From Flavobacterium sp. CF136 (GTDB lineage: Bacteria; Bacteroidota; Bacteroidia; Flavobacteriales; Flavobacteriaceae), in assembly GCF_000282055.1 (NCBI RefSeq), contig NZ_AKJZ01000040.1, forward strand, positions 62,001 to 126,000: DNA of 64,000 nucleotides, given 5' to 3'. A program made the position numbers and the translations under genes. Positions 36,865 to 46,800 of this stretch are shown in pieces; within the stretch, counting starts at the first letter, position 1; each line of letters begins with the position of its first letter. The notes beneath the pieces are model-generated. The model had not been told where the DNA came from. It was given only the letters and a program-made list of their open reading frames with translations, and made no database searches.

Positions 36865-38157
36865 ATGAAAAATAAATTAAAAAGAATCCTGTTTACAATT
36901 GCGGGAGTGTTATTTACAATTGCAATACAATCTCAACAAATAGGAGATGGATTCGCTAGTGAAATTAATAATTTTACAGTGCCACTTAGTTCAGGCTGTT
37001 ATAATGGACTTAACCCAATTGGAACATTGCCAGAAAATGGTTGGCAGCACTTGTTAGTAGTTAGACATCCAAATGGGACTAATAATTATCAATTACAGAT
37101 AGCTTCATCATTAACAACAAATGATAAATTATATTTCAGAAAATTAGCATCTGGAGCAGCAACTTCGATAAATCCAAATTGGTATGAACTAGCAACTCGA
37201 GGAACAAATAATTTTATTGGAAATCAAACCATTAGTGGAAACATTGGTATTGGTACAACTGCTCCAAATTCCAAATTAACGATTAGATCAGGCAATACAG
37301 GTGTAAGCATTCATCCAGGAAACAGTCCATATTTTGGAACTTTAGCTTTTAATAGAGAAGCGGCTACAGGTGAGATATTTGATCCCACCGGTCAAGCTTT
37401 TCAAATAAATAATGGAGGCGCAGATAAAAATCTTCATTTTCAAGTTTATAATAATAATGGAGCACAAATCACAGACAATGCGTTAGTAATTAGCGGAACC
37501 AATGGTAATATTGGTATTGGTACACCTTCTCCAAATTCCAAATTAACTATTAAATCAGGTAATACAGGTACAGGTGTAAGTATTCATCCTAGAGTCGATT
37601 CATCATATTTTGGAACTTTAGCTTTTAATAGAGAAGCGGCTACAGGTGAGATATTTGACTCTACCGGTCAAGCTTTTCAAATAAATAATGGAGGTGCAGA
37701 TAAAAATCTTCATTTTCAAGTTTATAATAATAATGGAGCACAAATCACAGATAATGCGTTAGTAATTAGCGGAACCAATGGTAATATTGGTATAGGAATT
37801 TCAAATCCAACCAATAAATTAGATGTAAATGGTACAATTCATTCCAGAGAAGTAAAAGTTGATCTGACGGGTTGGTCTGATTTTGTTTTCAAAAAAGAAT
37901 ATGAGTTGCCAACACTTGAAGAAGTTGAAAAACATATTGCTGAAAAGGGCCATTTAGAAAATATTCCAAGTGAGGAAGATGTTTTAAAGAATGGAATTAA
38001 TTTGGGAGAAATGAATACTAAACTTCTACAAAAAATAGAGGAGTTGACGCTTTATACTATTGAACAAAATAAGAAAATCCAAAAGCTTCAAGAGGAGAAT
38101 AAAAAATTTCTGGATATAGAAAAAAGACTGGAAAAAATTGAAAAAGAGTCAAAATAA
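36865..38157 (+). CDS. Secreted protein with tandem duplicated beta domain and intramolecular-chaperone-like tail
   Basis: A 430-residue protein with a signal peptide (MKNKLKRILFTIAGVLFTIAIQS). Residues about 25-115 resemble a phage-type knob domain. Then come two nearly identical units of about 90 residues (GIGTTAPNSKLTI... and GIGTPSPNSKLTI...) that match closely at DNA level (37243-37509 and 37510-37785). The C-terminus (KEYELPTLEEVEKHIAEKGH, then a coiled coil) resembles the S74-type tail fibre ends common in Bacteroidetes surface proteins, without an obvious catalytic motif. The start at 36865 is chosen because the longer frame overlaps the MATE gene. Confidence 0.72.
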   Translation: MKNKLKRILFTIAGVLFTIAIQSQQIGDGFASEINNFTVPLSSGCYNGLNPIGTLPENGWQHLLVVRHPNGTNNYQLQIASSLTTNDKLYFRKLASGAATSINPNWYELATRGTNNFIGNQTISGNIGIGTTAPNSKLTIRSGNTGVSIHPGNSPYFGTLAFNREAATGEIFDPTGQAFQINNGGADKNLHFQVYNNNGAQITDNALVISGTNGNIGIGTPSPNSKLTIKSGNTGTGVSIHPRVDSSYFGTLAFNREAATGEIFDSTGQAFQINNGGADKNLHFQVYNNNGAQITDNALVISGTNGNIGIGISNPTNKLDVNGTIHSREVKVDLTGWSDFVFKKEYELPTLEEVEKHIAEKGHLENIPSEEDVLKNGINLGEMNTKLLQKIEELTLYTIEQNKKIQKLQEENKKFLDIEKRLEKIEKESK

Positions 38158-38162
38158 AAAAC

Positions 38163-38206
38163 AAATCATCTTTTGCAAAGTTATTAAACTTTGCAAAAGA
38201 TGATTT
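38163..38206. terminator. Bidirectional terminator with a 20-base perfect stem
   Basis: 38163-38182 pairs without mismatch with 38187-38206 around a 4-base loop. It sits between convergent genes and its right arm includes part of the dusB-like stop codon. The A/T-rich arm ends serve as T-runs in both directions. Confidence 0.9.
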
Positions 38207-39197
38207 AAACAAATTCATATCCCGCATAAACCTGTTCGATTTCTTTCATAACAGCGAAAAGATTTTCAGGTTCATCTGTAGTCACTAATTTTTGTTTGTA
38301 TTCTTTAAAAGAGTGAATTCCTTTGAAATAATTGGTATAATGACGGCGCATTTCTACAATTCCTAAACGCTCGCCTTTCCAGTCCATAGACCATTGCAAA
38401 TGATTTCTCGCTGCTTCAACACGATCAGCAACGGTTGGAGACGGTAAGTGCTCACCCGTTTTAAAGAAATGTTTGATTTCGTTAAAAATCCATGGATAAC
38501 CAATTGCAGCACGACCAATCATGATTCCGTCAATACCATATTCATTTTTATATTTTAATGCTTTTTCCGGACTGTCGATATCGCCATTTCCAAAAATAGG
38601 CATTGTAATTCTTGGGTTGTTTTTTACACGTGCAATATGTGACCAATCGGCGTGGCCTTTATACATTTGTGCACGGGTCCTGGCGTGAATTGTCAAAGCC
38701 TGAACACCAATATCCTGAAGTCTTTCGGCAACTTCATCAATATTGATTGAGTTGTCATCCCAGCCTAAACGAGTTTTTACAGTTACTGGTAAATCAGTAC
38801 TGCGAATGACGGCTTTGGTTAAACGTACCATCAAATCAACATCTTTCAAAACTCCGGCTCCGGCACCTTTGCAAACTACTTTTTTAACGGGACACCCAAA
38901 ATTAATATCAACTAAATCCGGTTTTACTGTAGAAACAATTTTAGACGAAAGTGCCATTGCTTCCTCATCACCACCAAAAATCTGAATTCCAACAGGACGT
39001 TCGTAATCAAAAATATCCAGCTTCATTCTACTTTTGATAGCATCACGAATCAATCCTTCCGATGAAATAAATTCAGAATACATTAAATCGGCACCGTGCG
39101 TTTTGCATAATCTGCGAAACGGCGGATCGCTCACGTCTTCCATCGGTGCGAGTAATAAAGGAAATTCGGGTAATTCTATGTTGCCAATCTTGACCAT
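38205..39197 (-). CDS. dusB: tRNA-dihydrouridine synthase, DusB-like
   Basis: A flavoenzyme of 330 residues that reduces uridines in tRNA. The TIM barrel begins LLLAPMEDVSDPPFRRLCKT, with the catalytic Cys in DINFGCPVKK (about residue 94 from the chosen start), HARTRAQMYKGHADW, and the FMN-binding IMIGRAAIGYPWIF. The start is set at the ATG at 39197, six codons inside a longer frame, as the family begins MVKIGNIELP. It stands alone downstream of the flexirubin cluster on the same strand. Confidence 0.93.
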   Translation of the reverse strand: MVKIGNIELPEFPLLLAPMEDVSDPPFRRLCKTHGADLMYSEFISSEGLIRDAIKSRMKLDIFDYERPVGIQIFGGDEEAMALSSKIVSTVKPDLVDINFGCPVKKVVCKGAGAGVLKDVDLMVRLTKAVIRSTDLPVTVKTRLGWDDNSINIDEVAERLQDIGVQALTIHARTRAQMYKGHADWSHIARVKNNPRITMPIFGNGDIDSPEKALKYKNEYGIDGIMIGRAAIGYPWIFNEIKHFFKTGEHLPSPTVADRVEAARNHLQWSMDWKGERLGIVEMRRHYTNYFKGIHSFKEYKQKLVTTDEPENLFAVMKEIEQVYAGYEFV

Positions 39198-39245
39198 CTT
39201 CAATATTTTGTGCAAAATTACAACTTTTTAGCCGAATTGACACAA

Positions 39246-39342
39246 TTAGAGGTTCAAAGGGTCAGAGTAGCTAAGACTCAAAGGTTTTAGATACAGAGTT
39301 AAACCTCTGTTACTCTGAATCTTTGTAGCTTTGAACCTCTAA
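39246..39342. terminator. Long imperfect inverted repeat at the end of the flexirubin cluster
   Basis: TTAGAGGTTCAAAG (39246-39259) pairs perfectly with CTTTGAACCTCTAA (39329-39342). Inner words CAGAGTA and TACTCTG, and AAAGG/CTTTG, extend the pairing, giving a hairpin close to 97 bases with internal mismatches. The right arm overlaps the stop codon of the last pigment gene. Likely the cluster terminator on the minus strand, although it is longer than needed. Confidence 0.7.
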
Positions 39343-40637
39343 ATGGTAGTTTTTCTGTAGTCGAAAAAGCGAATTGGTTTTCTACTCATTGGATTAAAAA
39401 CCAAAGGATTTAAAATTTCTTTTGAGGCAAATTCAATTTTTGGAGTTACTCTTAATTTGGCCCTGAAATGATCTTTTATTTCCTGTAAAAATTCCGGAGT
39501 TTGATTTTTTACGGCAATTTTTATCAGGATTTCATCTGTACCTAAATCATTGGTAGAAATCTCAATAATATGGTTTTCAATATTATCGAAATCGCTTAAA
39601 ACATCGTTCATCGCAGGCGGATAAAGCGTTGTACCTTTATATTTGATCATTTGTTTTTTACGGCCAATTACCGGTCCAACTCTGAAAGTATTTCTTCCGC
39701 AGGCACATGGCTCATCATATAACTGAACAATATCTCCGGTTTTAAAACGCAATAAAGGCATGGCCTCAATTCCTAAAGTGGTAAAGGTTAATTCGCCGGC
39801 TTCACCATTTTTTACCGGATTATTATTTTCATCCAGAACTTCAGTGATAATCAATTCCGGATGATGATGACCGCCAATTCCATGTTCACATTCTGTAAAC
39901 GCGGTACTCATTTCTGTTGAAGCATAAGTTGAAAATAACTTAATGTCCCATTTTTCAGCGATTTTTTTGGATAAAGTATTCATCGAAAAATCCTGGTTTC
40001 TTAAAGATTCTCCAATGCAGATTGCACCTTTTATACTTGAATTATTATAATCGATTCCATGAATTTCGGCATATTCAACTAACTTCAATAAAAAAGAAGG
40101 AACCGTTATTAAATAGGAAGGTTTGTATTTTAAAATCGAATCCCATTGCAATTCCGGGATTCCTGCGCCTACGCGAATGACACCCACTTTTAGTTTTCGC
40201 AATCCTAAAAAATAAGCCAGACCAGCCATAAATTTACGGTCGATTGTGGTCATTAATTGCACAACATCACCTTCTGCAATTCCGGCACAGGCAAACGAAA
40301 TAGCTTCATTATAAGCCAGTCGGTCTAAGTCAGAATCGGTTAAACCAAAAGTAACCGGATCACCCAAAGTCCCTGAAGTCGACGCATAATCGATAATTTT
40401 ATGCTGCGGAACACACAAAAAATCATCGTTGTATTGTTGTAAATCTTCTTTTGTTGTTATTGGTAAATGTTGTAAATCTTCGAGGGTTTTAATTTTCGAA
40501 ATATCAATATTTTGTCCTGCAAAAAGGCGTTTGTAAAAAGGGGAATTTTTGCTGATATAGTTTAAAAGTTCTGCTAATTTTTGCTCTTGAAAATTTTTAA
40601 TTTCTTCTAAAGAATCTTTTTCTATTGCTGGAATCAT
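39339..40637 (-). CDS. Phenylacetate-CoA ligase-like adenylate-forming enzyme (flexirubin cluster)
   Basis: A 432-residue member of the AMP-forming ligase family, PaaK branch. The P-loop is STSGTLGDPVTF (near residue 85), with STYASTEMSTAF and RFKTGDIVQLYDEPCACGRN later; the last region carries Cys residues that may bind zinc. It should activate an aromatic or polyene acid as AMP ester for CoA or carrier loading, perhaps the cinnamate-type starter. Its start overlaps the preceding C45 gene by 4 bases (ATGA). Last gene of the pigment cluster. Confidence 0.85.
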   Translation of the reverse strand: MIPAIEKDSLEEIKNFQEQKLAELLNYISKNSPFYKRLFAGQNIDISKIKTLEDLQHLPITTKEDLQQYNDDFLCVPQHKIIDYASTSGTLGDPVTFGLTDSDLDRLAYNEAISFACAGIAEGDVVQLMTTIDRKFMAGLAYFLGLRKLKVGVIRVGAGIPELQWDSILKYKPSYLITVPSFLLKLVEYAEIHGIDYNNSSIKGAICIGESLRNQDFSMNTLSKKIAEKWDIKLFSTYASTEMSTAFTECEHGIGGHHHPELIITEVLDENNNPVKNGEAGELTFTTLGIEAMPLLRFKTGDIVQLYDEPCACGRNTFRVGPVIGRKKQMIKYKGTTLYPPAMNDVLSDFDNIENHIIEISTNDLGTDEILIKIAVKNQTPEFLQEIKDHFRAKLRVTPKIEFASKEILNPLVFNPMSRKPIRFFDYRKTTI

Positions 40638-42301
40638 CGTAATTTTCTTTTGAGTTTTTTTAAATATTTTTCAATTGCTTCTTTATCAGGAACAGTTGTA
40701 ATTTCTTTGGTTAATGCTTTTTTAAAATTTTCCTGAGCAAGGAGGAAGTATTTCTTTTGGTAAAAATACAACCCTGCTTTATAATACACAACCCAATAAT
40801 TAGGGTTCAAAGATTGGTAATTCTGAATAAAATCTAAAGAAATTTCAGTTTTATTTTTTAAGTATAAATCTATTTTGTGATCTTCGATCCTGAATTTTTT
40901 ATAGTTTTTAAATGCCGTAGTTTCTAAAAATGGATCTTTGGCAATATTCAGGTTTTTTTCTTGAAATGAAATAACAGGTTCCTGTTTTCTTTCTTTAAAA
41001 ACAGAATCTAAATTATAGCATACAAATTCGCCTAACTGATATGGATTTGCAGAAACCCAGACTAATTTTTCTTTCGGTTTAAAAATAACTCCATGATGTG
41101 CAATCAATTGATTGAGTGCTTTTTCGTTGCCGTAACCCAATGCTATATTTTGTAAACCTTCCTTATTTCTTAAAATTTCTGAAGCAATTTGAGGATTAAT
41201 TTTTGGATTTTCAACAAACAATTCCTGCATTCTCTCAAAGCGATATTTCGAATGACTATTGATAATTTGTGATTCATTTCGTTTGTCATTTTTATATGCG
41301 TCACTCTGAAAATGATTTGAACAAATCAATTGATTGCTGTTTGGAACATCGTAAACACCCATTTTTTCCGGTGAAATCTCAATCAGAATTGCTTTGTTAT
41401 CCTGAGCGCTTCCGACCATAATTGATTCAGAAACAAATACTTTTCTTTTTTTTGCAATTGAAATCGCTTCACCAATATTTTTGGCATATTGTAAAATCTC
41501 ACGTGTCAGAATCGAAATTGGTGTTTTGGCAGTCAAAGGAATTTCCGATTTCCCCGCATTTATGGTTACTGTCAGACCTTCTTTATTCATTCCGGAAACA
41601 GCGCCAACCATACCCGGCCAGGTAACCATCATGAACGGATGTCCTTCTTTTGGATTTAAAAACGCCACTATTTTATTTTCCGCGAAAGCATCATTCACAT
41701 AAAAATCAAAATTGCGGCCCAGAATTAAATTACCATCTTCAGATTTTTCACCCCAGGCGGCAAAAGAAGAACAGCCTACCAAAGCCAAATCCTGCAAAGC
41801 ATGACCAATATCGTGTGCGGCGTGCAAATACAAACTTAACTGATATTGTTTGGCTAAGTTGTCAAAGTTATGCGAAGTGTATTTTGAAACTCCATAAATT
41901 TCGGCTTGATATTCATTCGGAACATTCTGATATAATTTTCTATTGTACCATTTTAGAAAATTCCGAAGCAAATTTTGCTGAAATTTTGAAGGAACAATAT
42001 TTTCAATTCGGGAGAAAAAAATCTCTTCCTGTTTTTTTAGAAGTGAATCTGATAAAGCTCCGGTTGTCAGACCAATTTCCAGCGGATCACCTTCTGCATA
42101 TAATTCCCAAAGACCTTGTTTGTTTTTTGAAAGAGAATTTTTACCGGAAGTAAAAACTGTATCTGACTGTTTTATTACAATAGGTTTTGTGGTATTATAA
42201 TTTGAAATATCAGGCTCATGACGCATGGATTTTGAAGTACCGCACGAAACCAGTATCAACAAAAAAAGGAAAAATAAATGGATTATGATTCGATTCTTCA
42301 T
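40634..42301 (-). CDS. C45-family autoproteolytic acyltransferase lipoprotein with TPR tail
   Basis: A 555-residue lipoprotein. The ATG at 42301 gives a lipobox (FLFLLILVSC, Cys20). The core is an Ntn-hydrolase like acyl-CoA:6-aminopenicillanate acyltransferase. The predicted nucleophile after self-cleavage is Cys177 in LVGCSSFAAWG, and GNLILGRNFDFYVNDAF, typical of the family, follows. The C-terminus has TPR-like helices (YQKKYFLLAQENFKKALTK). It should act in the periplasm or at the outer membrane and could form or cut an ester or amide. Its 3' end overlaps the ligase gene by 4 bases. Confidence 0.8.
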   Translation of the reverse strand: MKNRIIIHLFFLFLLILVSCGTSKSMRHEPDISNYNTTKPIVIKQSDTVFTSGKNSLSKNKQGLWELYAEGDPLEIGLTTGALSDSLLKKQEEIFFSRIENIVPSKFQQNLLRNFLKWYNRKLYQNVPNEYQAEIYGVSKYTSHNFDNLAKQYQLSLYLHAAHDIGHALQDLALVGCSSFAAWGEKSEDGNLILGRNFDFYVNDAFAENKIVAFLNPKEGHPFMMVTWPGMVGAVSGMNKEGLTVTINAGKSEIPLTAKTPISILTREILQYAKNIGEAISIAKKRKVFVSESIMVGSAQDNKAILIEISPEKMGVYDVPNSNQLICSNHFQSDAYKNDKRNESQIINSHSKYRFERMQELFVENPKINPQIASEILRNKEGLQNIALGYGNEKALNQLIAHHGVIFKPKEKLVWVSANPYQLGEFVCYNLDSVFKERKQEPVISFQEKNLNIAKDPFLETTAFKNYKKFRIEDHKIDLYLKNKTEISLDFIQNYQSLNPNYWVVYYKAGLYFYQKKYFLLAQENFKKALTKEITTVPDKEAIEKYLKKLKRKLR

Positions 42302-42311
42302 ACCGCTCTTT

Positions 42312-43829
42312 TTATTCAGATGCCTGATTGATTTTATTAACCAGATACTCTTTTCCAACAATTTCAGAACAGGTCACAACTGCTCCGATAGTCACACCTA
42401 AAACACCATGCATGTTGATACCCTGACCAGTTAAATATAAATTATCCAATTTGGTTTTTGGTGCAATAAAAGTTTTCATAGGATTATTAGAGTCTTTTAC
42501 ATAACCATACATATTGCCATTATGACCTCCGATATAGTCACGATATGAAAGAGGTGTTGAGGTATGTACAGATTTGATACAATCCTTAATTCCGGGAAAT
42601 TTTATTTCGATTTCTTCTAAAAAACGAGCTGCTTTTCTGGATTTAAACTCTTCATAACTTTCGCCACGATCGTTTTCTTCTGCAGTCGTATTAAAAGTAT
42701 TTACCCAAGGCAGTAAATCATCATATTTCATATAAGTGATAAAAGTCATTCCGTCTGCCCATTCTTCCAGATTTTTAGAGGCATTCATTGAAGCCATATA
42801 CGCTTTTGGCCATGAATTTTCATCATAATCGTGCGCATTCCAAACGTCAGTACTATTCTTAAAATGATAATAATTGTGATTGATATATTTGAAGGTTTCA
42901 GGTTTAAAAACTACATATAGGCTAAAAGCAGAAATAACACCTTCAAGGCTCTGAATCCTGCTGTAAAAAGATTTTCTAAAGTTTTGTTCCCCCACCATTT
43001 TCAAGGTAGTTTTGGGTTCAATATTTGAAATAAAATAAGTTCCTGAAACCTCAGTTCCGTCTTTCATTTTTGCAGAAGTTACCTTATTGTTTTCTACACT
43101 AAAATTGATGACTTCTTTGTATTTAAAAAATTCTCCATTATACTTTTTAAGCTGTTTTAAAAGCTGCTTTGTTATTTGACTTCCTCCGTTTATACAGCGC
43201 CAGGAACTCTGGATATAAGAGTTTACAGAAAGTGCATGAACATAAAAAGGTGATTTATCAGCAATTCCGGCATATAAAAAATTCGATCCGGCCAGAACGG
43301 CTTTTAATTTTTCATTTTGGGTAAATTGATCAATAGTTTCTTTAGCGTTTAATGTCAGGATTTCACTGTCATATTTTCCTTCCCATTGCAAGTTGTATAG
43401 CGGGAATGAGTCGCAGGTTGATTTTACTTTTGCACAATAATTTTCAATTGAGGTTTGCTCTTCGGGGAAATGTTTTACTAATTGGTTCACAAAATTTTCA
43501 TATCCCTGAGCATGTGGATATTCTTTATTTTCATCTTCAAATGAAATAATATCAAAAGCATCTTCATCCATTTTTTTTAAATTCAAATGATCGATAATGC
43601 CAATATACTTAAAATATTTGTACAAATTTTGTCCTTCACTTAATCCTCCGATATAATGGATTCCGGTATCAAAAATGGTTTTATCACGCACAAAAGTCTG
43701 AAGATTTCCGCCGTATTGATTGTTTTTTTCGAGCACACATACGCTGTAGCCTTCTTTTGCTAAAATAATTGCCGACACTAATCCGCCCAAACCACTGCCA
43801 ACAATAACTACATCATAATGCTTTTTCAT
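42312..43829 (-). CDS. FAD-dependent oxidoreductase of the phytoene desaturase family
   Basis: A 505-residue flavoprotein. The ATG at 43829 lies in an ATGA overlap with the previous gene's stop and gives MKKHYDVVIVGSGLGGLVSA, the dinucleotide-binding GxGxxG loop. The next motif, KNNQYGGNLQTFVRDKTIFD, and the C-terminal NLYLTGQGINMHGVLGVTIGA are typical of carotenoid desaturase and isomerase-like enzymes. In flexirubin synthesis it may modify the polyene or resorcinol; the exact step is unknown. Confidence 0.83.
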   Translation of the reverse strand: MKKHYDVVIVGSGLGGLVSAIILAKEGYSVCVLEKNNQYGGNLQTFVRDKTIFDTGIHYIGGLSEGQNLYKYFKYIGIIDHLNLKKMDEDAFDIISFEDENKEYPHAQGYENFVNQLVKHFPEEQTSIENYCAKVKSTCDSFPLYNLQWEGKYDSEILTLNAKETIDQFTQNEKLKAVLAGSNFLYAGIADKSPFYVHALSVNSYIQSSWRCINGGSQITKQLLKQLKKYNGEFFKYKEVINFSVENNKVTSAKMKDGTEVSGTYFISNIEPKTTLKMVGEQNFRKSFYSRIQSLEGVISAFSLYVVFKPETFKYINHNYYHFKNSTDVWNAHDYDENSWPKAYMASMNASKNLEEWADGMTFITYMKYDDLLPWVNTFNTTAEENDRGESYEEFKSRKAARFLEEIEIKFPGIKDCIKSVHTSTPLSYRDYIGGHNGNMYGYVKDSNNPMKTFIAPKTKLDNLYLTGQGINMHGVLGVTIGAVVTCSEIVGKEYLVNKINQASE

Positions 43830-46800
43830 TCTAATTTTTTCTTTAATACGACGATTGAATTTTCTTCCAAAACACATTCAAAACCAAAGTTAATCAAAGT
43901 GGTTTTTAAACTTTGACAATTCACTAAAATTACGCAGGAAGATGTGGAAATAATTTTTTCAATATCATTATTATAATTTTCTTCCGAAATTAAAACAACA
44001 TCATATTGATTTTGAGCAGCTGTTTCAAGATTTTCCGGATAAGAGATTTTTCTTTTTGTAGCGATATAATTGTTTTTTGCAACTGACAGTTTTTCTTCGT
44101 CCGGATTATAGGAATATATTTTTCGTTGTGGTTGCTGCAAAGTCAATAATACATCTAATTGCCCATAATCATTCGATAAATGTAATATTTTGGCTTTTGC
44201 CGAAATATGCTTGTTTAACTGATAATAGGTTTCCAGATGCGTTTTTAAATTGCTTTTTACACTATTTATAATTTCTGCTTCTTTGTAATCATAACTGTTC
44301 ACAAGCATTTTTTTGAAATATCCCGGGCCTTCTAATTCCTGACGGATTTTTTGATATTCGGCTTTAAAAAACGAACTTAATTGTTTGGTTCTTTCGGCAT
44401 AATTTTTTCCGAACGAAAGATTATCAGGTGCAATTCTTTCCAAAATAGAAACGGTAAGACTGGTATCGTGAATTACAAAATCACCTTTCGGAATTGCTTC
44501 TGAAGCACCATGAATGACCACAGGAAGAATGTCTAAATTAAACTCTTCGGCAAGATAAAAAGCACCTTTGTGAAAACGCTTAATTTCATTGCTTTCTGAA
44601 CGGGTTCCTTCAGGAAAAATCATCAATGAATAGCCTTCGTTTATTTTTTGACGTAAATGTTCAACGCCGCCTTCAAGACCTTCAGAGACAGGATAAAATC
44701 CGGCTTTTCTAACCGTAGCACCAAAAATAGGGGAGTTGTAAACCCAATCATTTACTAAAAAAATAATATTTGGACTCAGCATTCCGCATATCAAAATATC
44801 TAAAAACGAAGAATGATTCGCAATTATAATAGCCGGTTTTTCAAAATTTTCATTAAAGGTATTAATGACTTTTTTATGAAGAAACGGATTTGAATATAAT
44901 ACTGATTTCATGAATTTTGAAATCGCATATCGAAACCCTTTCATTTTTGTTTTTTCCTTAATGGGAAGAATCGGCATAATGATCAAACTAAAAAGAGACA
45001 TTAAAACACCACCAAGGCCATAATAGAAAAAAGATAGTATGCCGTGAAGGAAGGTTCTTAACTGAAATGGGGCATTTCCGTTTTTTGGACGGTTTGAAAT
45101 GAATAATTTAAAAAGAATCGGATAGAAAATAAAAGTGATAATGAGTGCGGCAAAGACTCCAATTAATGATACTGATGAAATAGATTTTAATGCAGGATGT
45201 CCTGCAAAAATCATTGCGCCAATTCCTAAAATTGTAGTAATTACAGCTAGAATTATAGATGTCCTGTAAATTGCAATTTCGTTTTTTCCGGTTGTATATT
45301 CTTTTTGGAGTGCACTTGTCATGAAAATACTAAAATCGACCCCGTGACCAAAAATAAGTGTACAGACAATCATGCTGAAAATATTCATCTGGATACCAAA
45401 AATGCCCATGATTCCTGCTGTTACAATTCCTGTTAAGGCAATCGGAATACAGCTTACAATAACTAATTCTATTCTTCGGAAAAAGAAAAACAAAATCAGG
45501 ATTACGGCAACAAACGAATAATTTACAAGAGAATTAAAATCGGTTTTTAAAGTACTGAAAAACGTTTCGTTCATTTGCTGACGATCTATGGCAATCAGGT
45601 TTTTTTTAGTTTCAGCCATTTTTACAAAAGCGTCACGTTGTTTTGGAGCTACTTTTACTAAAGTTGAAATCGTGAAAAACCCATTTTTTTCAGTTACAAA
45701 TTCATGCAGCTGCAAAGCCTGAATTTTTAGATAATCTGCTGCAGAAATCGGTTTGAAATTAAAATCCAGATGATCAAAAAAGATTGTGTAAGTTGTAGGT
45801 TTAAAACCTAATTTTGAACCTTCGGTAATTAAATTGGATTTTAAAAGCTGTTTTTTATTGGCATCCCAAAAAGAATTCCATTTTTCAATTTTCTGCTGCT
45901 GTTCTTTTTGTGAAAGCATAATTCCGCCAACCGAGCTGAAATTTAATATTTTTTTGTTTTGTTTTTCTTTAGATAAATCTGAAAAAAGACGGCTGTTATT
46001 TTGCAAAACTTCCTCCATACTTTTTCCGTACGAAGCAACATAAATTGTTTTTGAGGTTAAACTTGTACTTTCTTCCAGTTCTTTTTCGGCCGCTTTTATT
46101 TCTTTCGGAACAAAATTTAATTGCGACAAATCATTATTGAAGCCAACATTATTATAAGTAAAGCAACAAATAATTGTTATTAAAACGCAAAAGCCAATCA
46201 GGAATTTATTATTGTGAAACGAAAAGTGAGCCAATTTATCAATCACATTTTTCTTATGATCAAAATTATTTTCTTTCGGTTTATATAAATGCGGAACAAT
46301 TAAAAGTGAGAAAAATGCAGAAGCCATAACAATCACGGCAGCAAAAATCCCCAAGTCATTAAGCGCTTCCGATTTCACAAATAACAAACATAAAAATGCA
46401 ACAGCTGTAGTTGAACTGCTCATAATCAAAGGCATAGTAATGTCTTTGTACAGCGTTTTCACATCACTGTTGTGTTTGTAATGTGTAAGGATATGAATAG
46501 AATAATCAATCGTAATTCCCAATAGAATAGAACCAATTCCTAATGAAATAGCTGAAATTTGTTCTTTCACAAAATATAAAAAAGCTACAGCAAACAGAGC
46601 TCCAAAAACTGTTGGAAGAAAAATGATCAGGGGAATCAATATTTTTCGGTAGAATAAAATCAAGATCAGCATCAAAGTTATCATTGCGATTGTTGTCGTT
46701 AAGATAATATCGCTTTTAATTTGATCGGCATTTGCAACAGCAATCAAAGCCGAACCAAAATAACTAATCGAAGTTTTGGTTTTGAATTTCTGATTCAGAT

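Noticed and set aside
41650-42153. 167-residue frame on the plus strand
   Set aside because: Lies wholly antisense to the C45 gene, has no recognisable domain and mirrors its codons.
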